Of a stretch of 64,000 nucleotides of DNA, positions 60,322 through 64,000 are shown piece by piece; within the stretch, counting starts at the first letter, position 1, and every line of letters starts with the position of its first letter. Below the pieces are notes generated by a model. It was not told where the DNA came from and made no database searches. It was given only the letters and a program-made list of their open reading frames with translations. Location of the stretch: positions 59,844,187-59,908,186 of the forward strand of contig NC_133773.1 in assembly GCF_003597395.2 (NCBI RefSeq), read 5' to 3'. The stretch is from Chelonoidis abingdonii (lineage: Eukaryota; Chordata; Testudines; Testudinidae). Position numbers and translations under genes: made by a program.

Positions 60322-60415
60322 TTGAATGGACATGAGCAATCACTTGAAGAAAAAGCCATTACCTTTTTCTGTAACTGGTGTTCTTCAAGATGTGTTGCTC
60401 ATGTCCATTCCACAA
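60322..60415 (+). repeat. DIRS internal complementary region
   Basis: TTGAATGGACATGAGCAATC and ACTTGAAGAA here are the complement of the left terminus (GATTGCTCATGTCCATTCAA). Directly after, TTACCTTTTTCTGTAACTG, TTCTTCAAGATGTG and TTGCTCATGTCCATTC are the complement of the right terminus. The two element ends are therefore joined in one internal copy, as expected for the template that aligns the ends when the circle is made in DIRS1. Confidence 0.88.
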
Positions 60416-60433
60416 CCCATCCTCCAGTCCCCA

Positions 60434-60655
60434 CTGTCAGAGTTTCCGGGAAGAAGGAACTGAGGGTGAGGGGGCTGGCAGCACCCTATATGCCACAGCA
60501 TATGCGTGCCACTCCAAGGGGTGCCAGAGCTGGTCCCCTATGGATTCTGCTAAGGGAAAAACTTGTGGCACCAGTGCATGTGGCGAGCACACACACCTAA
60601 GTTGAATGGACATGAGCAACACATCTCAAAGAACACAGTTATGGAAAAAGGTAAC
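60434..60655 (+). repeat. DIRS right inverted terminal repeat
   Basis: Reverse complement of the left repeat with an additional outer segment (AGAACACAGTTATGG, AAAAAGGTAACTGTC) that the left copy lacks. It carries the same GAGCACACACACCTAAGTTG and GGTGCCAGAGCTGGTCCCC blocks. Confidence 0.9.
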
Positions 60656-60950
60656 TGTCTTTTATAATGTTTACAGCAAAGAATGTTTGTGGAGAGGAAA
60701 AAATGGAGTGTGTAAACAATGCAAATAAAAAAAATAAACTGCTATAGCCCTGAGATTGTTAGTTATCCATATACTGTAATAGTTTGTCTTCTAATCACAT
60801 AGATATGTTTATACTGTATATAATATATTGGAAGAAAATTTCTAAGCTTTAGTTTATGAACATGAGAGAGAATATCATCCAAAACATTAGAAGAAATTAG
60901 GTAAGCAAGAACTATTTAGCAAGTTTGTCATATGTAAAAAGGTGTGTGCG

Positions 60951-60974
60951 CATCCATCCATCCATCCATCCATG
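60951..60974 (+). repeat. Short ATCC microsatellite
   Basis: About six perfect copies of a CATC/ATCC four-base unit occur. Length variation between individuals is likely; no function is inferred. Confidence 0.9.
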
Positions 60975-62504
60975 ATTGCTAGTGGAGGGGGCACTCTCTC
61001 AATTGCTAACAATATTTCTTAGAACCATCTGACACTGGCCACTGATAAAACAATGACGTGGATTTCTTTGATTAGTATTATTTTGAAGAGTCTCCAGCTT
61101 TGTCCATAGCAATGGTTTTTGTTCCAGCAAATGCCTGTGAGAGCCTTGGGGCTCACGAAAACAATTTTCACTGTTTAATCCCTATTTGTAGGCTTCTTTT
61201 TAAGAATTCATGGGAGGCTTTATATTCAGAAGCTCATGGAGCAACTGAGTCTTAATTATGAAGCGAAATGTGTCTTCATAGTCTTATCAGCTAATGAGAG
61301 AACTTTTGAAGAAACTTCTGCTGGCTAAGTCTGAGTCTGACTCATGTACGGAAATGTCAGAACATGATGGCTACCACTGCTGAACTATTACCTGCATTCT
61401 TCTCTTCTTGGTTTCAAGTGTGTAGATCTTTAAAAAATGACCTATAGTTCTGCTGCCACTGTTATGGTTTCCCAGGAGTCTTGTTTCTTGTTGCTATATC
61501 CCATTAATTCCTCTCCATTAACCAGACAAGTACTGGCAGCCAGTACACCAAAACCCTTAGGACCTTTTCAACCTGATCTAGCCCCCAAAATAGGCAGTGA
61601 CTACTTGCAAATCCTCCACACTCTTCCCAGTTAGCTTTTTTGGAAAGCAGAGAAAGCTTTTAATGTAAACGTATTTGGAGTCTCAGGGCTTTTCTCTGCT
61701 CAAAACTTTCTCTACAAATGCAGAAAACCCTCAGGCAATGAAAATAAAACCAAAAACTGGCAGACACTAATAACAAATGAAGCAAAAAGGCAGAGCCAAA
61801 GCACACTTTTGCCATTGTGGATTTCTTCTCTGTCCTGTGATGGGGTGATTCCCCTGAATGACAATTTCATGTTTAGTTTTAGTGCACAGTATTAAGTAAC
61901 TTTCTGTCTTTTGTTTTTACTCATCAGGGAACTCTATTGTACAAATATCCAGGCTTATGCGTTAAAGAATAAGAGTTAGAGGACTTCTGATGGAATTACT
62001 TCCTAAACCAAGCCAGATAGCTAAATTTGACCCCCGTGTGTATAGTTACTACATTAAAAGAGCTTTTTGTAATGCACTGAAGCACATTAGGGTTTAGGCT
62101 TAATGCTATCTCTCAACATTAACATCTCAATTCTTGAACACTTAAAGAACAATTTTTCCAAAATTCTAGGTTTTTAATAAGCTTCACTAGCTCAATGGGG
62201 AAATCTGTGTGGTGCTGCTCAGAAAGCTTGAGGCAAATATACAATGCAAAGAACTTTTAAAATTTATAAAATGACATAGCCAGTCTTCTAATGACTAGAT
62301 TTCCATCCAGTTCACTTGGCAGGGACTACCCATGAAAGACTTGGGTCATAATAACTTGGACACTGTTTTATGGTGTAAAGGCACAAAATTGCTGTACTCA
62401 ATGTACCCTGAATGTGACATTTCAGTGTCTGCACATAGATTAAACAATACTTGAAAAATGTTTTGGGATCTCAGGATAAAGACTCCTGATATTATTTTTT
62501 TGCA

Positions 62505-62640
62505 AGTGTCTAAATTCCATTTTCAGAATCACCTACATCATGGTGCAAGTCGCTTGGGCTCCTAAGTGACTTAGTGCTTTTGAAAATGGGTCATAAGCTC
62601 CTAAGTGAGTTAGACACTTTGATAATTTTCCCTGAATTCT
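62505..62640. repeat. Old interspersed repeat (cctaagtgacttagg family)
   Basis: GGGCTCCTAAGTGACTTAGTGC, TTTTGAAAATGGGTCA and AAGCTCCTAAGTGAGTTAGAC show internal repeats and resemble the text at 32195-32345. It is diverged and the ends are approximate. Confidence 0.4.
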
Positions 62641-62825
62641 TTAGAAAACAAGGTTCAGATAAAAGAAAGAGCCCTCTGGTTAAAAAGGAAATAGTAGCTA
62701 GAAATAAACTGTAAAAAAAACAAAAACAAAAAAACCCTACATTTTTTGTATAAAACTCCTTCCCGTCTAGTGAGTAGAAATATTATTGAAATCATCTGCT
62801 GATCAAAAATATCCAATCTATAACA

Positions 62826-62880
62826 CTAGTGGGAAAGACTGGACTCGATGACCTCTTGAGGTCCCTTCCAGTTCTAGAGT
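62826..62880 (+). mobile_element. CR1 LINE 3' terminal fragment
   Basis: GACTGGACTCGATGACCTCT, TGAGGTCCCTTCCAGTTCTA and GAGTCTATATA form a CR1 3' end in + orientation. It stops at a short TA run against the oppositely oriented SINE tail that follows. Confidence 0.75.
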
Positions 62881-62892
62881 CTATATATATAT

Positions 62893-63082
62893 GGAGATAT
62901 ACCTATCTCCTAGAATTGGAAGGGACTCTGAAAGGTCATTGAGTCCAGCCCTCTGCCTTCACTAGCAGGACCAAATACTGATTTTGCTTAAGATCCCTAC
63001 ATGACCCCCTCAAGGATTGAGCTCACAACCCTGGGTTTAGTAGGCCAATGCTCAAACCACTGAGCTATTCCCCCCTCCCCGA
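62893..63082 (-). mobile_element. Turtle-type tRNA-derived SINE with CR1-like tail
   Basis: Reading the minus strand from 63082, a tRNA-like head starts GGGGGAATAGCTCAGTGG. The A box TAGCTCAGTGG is at 63067-63057 and a B-box-like GGTTGTGAGCTCAATCC at 63030-63014. The tail carries GGGCTGGACTCAATGACC and TTCCAATTCTAGGAG, resembling the CR1 3' end, which lets LINE machinery recognise it. This head-tail combination is that of the tortoise pol III SINE and is one reason for calling the organism a turtle. It is not a functional tRNA gene, having no intact acceptor stem. Confidence 0.82.
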
Positions 63083-63104
63083 GTTAGAAACACTCATCTG
63101 TTTG

Positions 63105-63400
63105 CTGTTTTATTATTTGTATTATATAGCACCTAGAAGCCTTAGTCATGGACCAGGACCCCACTGTACAAGGTGCTGTACAGACACAAGAAAACAGTCC
63201 TTGCCCCCAAAGAACTTAGTCTCAGACAACTGATGGATTCGGAGCGTGCAGTGCAAGGAAATAATGAAACAATATGATCAGCATGATAAGTGGTGGTATG
63301 AGCACACCAATGGGGTAGCCATTGTCAAGGTTATTACAGGTATCATGACAGAGGAGAATTTTAAGGAGGGATTTGAAGAAAGGTAATGAGCTAGCTTTGT
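63105..63400 (+). repeat. Ancient amniote-type interspersed repeat
   Basis: TTATTTGTATTATATAGCACC, AGGACCCCACTGTACAAGGTG, TGTACAGACACAAGAAAACAG and TCCTTGCCCCCAAAGAACTTA are a pattern I recall as a widespread old reptile repeat. No coding potential. A short frame at 63048-63233 is incidental. Confidence 0.5.
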
Positions 63401-63851
63401 GAATCTTTACAAGGATCTACTCCCTGTTATATGACAAACTCTGAAAATTTTGCACATATCTTAAATGGATTTTCCAGTGTGTTTATTATCAGGCTTTTGG
63501 ATAATTTACTTAATATATCATCATACATAGATTGCAATTCTGAATTACATCCAGTGTCCATAATACAGTTTTACATGGCTTTATAGTGAATATAAGAAGA
63601 TAGTATTTAAATGTCAAATGTTGTTCAGATGGAATTTCTTCTTATGTGCTACACTGAATCAGGTTGTAACTATGACAACCTAGCAGACAAAGCTGCACTT
63701 TTAGAGCAAAGGTGCTCTTAATATACTGCTGTGTTTAGTCGGGAACAGGTTTAATGTATGAAATGTAATTCCTTTTGTGAGACATTAGTCTTTATTAGCT
63801 ATATCTGAAACAAATTTTTTTGTTGGCTATAGTTAACTATGAGTTTAATTA

Positions 63852-64000
63852 TCAGAGGGGTAGCCGTGTTAGTCTGGATCTGTAAAAGCAGCAAAGAGTC
63901 CTGTGGCACCTTGTAGACTAACAGACGTTTTGGAGCATGAGCTTTCGTGGGTGAATACCCACTTCATCGGATGCATGTAGTGGAAATTTCCAGGGGGCGC
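63852..64000 (+). mobile_element. Retroposon terminal copy with hairpin region
   Basis: TCAGAGGGGTAGCCGTGTTAG, TCTGGATCTGTAAAAGCAGC, AAAGAGTCCTGTGGCACC and GAGCATGAGCTTTCGTGGGTG belong to a very common turtle repeat related at its head to 38172. It runs off the right edge. A 6-bp perfect hairpin (GTGGGT/ACCCAC) at 63947-63962 lies inside. I suspect a Penelope-like or related retroposon terminal region, without proof. Confidence 0.7.
63932..63970 (-). ncRNA. Hammerhead-ribozyme-like motif, probably decayed
   Basis: On the minus strand, CCGATGA (hammerhead core CUGANGA with one change), one extra A, the hairpin GTGGGTATTCACCCAC as stem II, GAAA, then AGCTCATGCT, which makes a three-pair stem III with a UCAU loop, and a following C at the cleavage position. 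The order and spacing match a hammerhead with the short stem III known from Penelope-like and retrozyme elements. Stem I could not be paired well next to the core, and the extra A is unusual, so activity is doubtful. Confidence 0.4.

Larger units (their letters stand above)
54305..60660 (+). mobile_element. DIRS-type tyrosine-recombinase retrotransposon, degenerate
   Basis: About 6.36 kb on the same strand as DCLK2. It has inverted terminal repeats (54308-54500 and 60434-60640), an internal complementary region at 60322-60415, and decayed gag, reverse transcriptase, RNase H and tyrosine recombinase in that order. This arrangement defines DIRS elements, which integrate by a recombinase through a circular intermediate and lack LTRs and a DDE integrase. 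No target-site duplication is expected and none is seen. Frameshifts, stops, lost catalytic residues and an inserted hAT show it is dead. Confidence 0.92.
54081..64000 (+). other. DCLK2: DCLK2 intron after the first kinase exon
   Basis: No further kinase exon appears before the window ends, so the intron exceeds 9.9 kb. It holds the DIRS element (54305-60660), a short ATCC-type repeat near 60955, old repeats near 62.5 and 63.1-63.4 kb, CR1 and SINE tails (62826-63082) and a retroposon at the edge. The stretch 60975-62500 shows nothing recognisable. Confidence 0.8.

Noticed and set aside
60951..60974. CRISPR-like array
   Set aside because: Only a four-base microsatellite with no spacers; the genome is vertebrate.
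62993..63082. Functional tRNA gene on the minus strand
   Set aside because: A and B boxes are present but the acceptor stem does not close and a CR1-like tail follows; it is a SINE head.

Overview
The window reads as vertebrate nuclear DNA, most likely from a turtle. The reasons are a tRNA-derived SINE with a CR1-like tail of the kind known from turtles, several CR1 LINE pieces, a Gmr1-type Ty3/gypsy element, a DIRS element and many hAT-type miniature transposons. This is recognition of family style by eye, not a database match. There is no bacterial-style gene organisation.

One host gene is present, on the + strand. Six short exons (27826-27928, 30896-31000, 32504-32554, 36006-36100, 51298-51370 and 53972-54080) join in compatible phases. 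They encode the end of the second doublecortin domain, the Ser/Pro-rich linker and the start of the kinase domain of a doublecortin-like kinase, best matching DCLK2. The 5' exons (start codon, first doublecortin domain) and the rest of the kinase lie outside the window. The 51-nt third exon is phase-symmetric and looks like a skippable cassette.

Everything else is intron, much of it transposon. The region 1-27.8 kb holds a CR1 ORF1 esterase fragment, a complete but decayed 5.7-kb LTR retrotransposon on the minus strand (3185-8907) with the unusual order gag-PR-IN-RT-RH, a retrovirus-type solo LTR near 11.2-12.3 kb, and four hAT elements with readable 8-bp target duplications. The region 36-51 kb holds a retroposon copy, a mariner-type MITE, a foldback hAT with a decayed transposase C-terminus, more GC-rich hATs and a second LTR-like repeat split by a hAT. 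The region 54.3-60.65 kb, only about 225 bp after the kinase exon, is a DIRS-type tyrosine-recombinase retrotransposon with inverted terminal repeats, an internal complementary region, decayed gag, RT, RNase H and recombinase, and a 320-bp hAT inserted in its RT. The last 3.5 kb holds CR1 and SINE tails and, at the very end, a retroposon with a hammerhead-ribozyme-like fold.

No CRISPR, operon, rRNA or functional tRNA gene was seen. No wholly new system is evident. The points most worth following are the cassette exon, the DIRS element with its circle-junction repeat and Asp-to-Asn losses, the Gmr1 domain order, the foldback hAT and the hammerhead-like motif.
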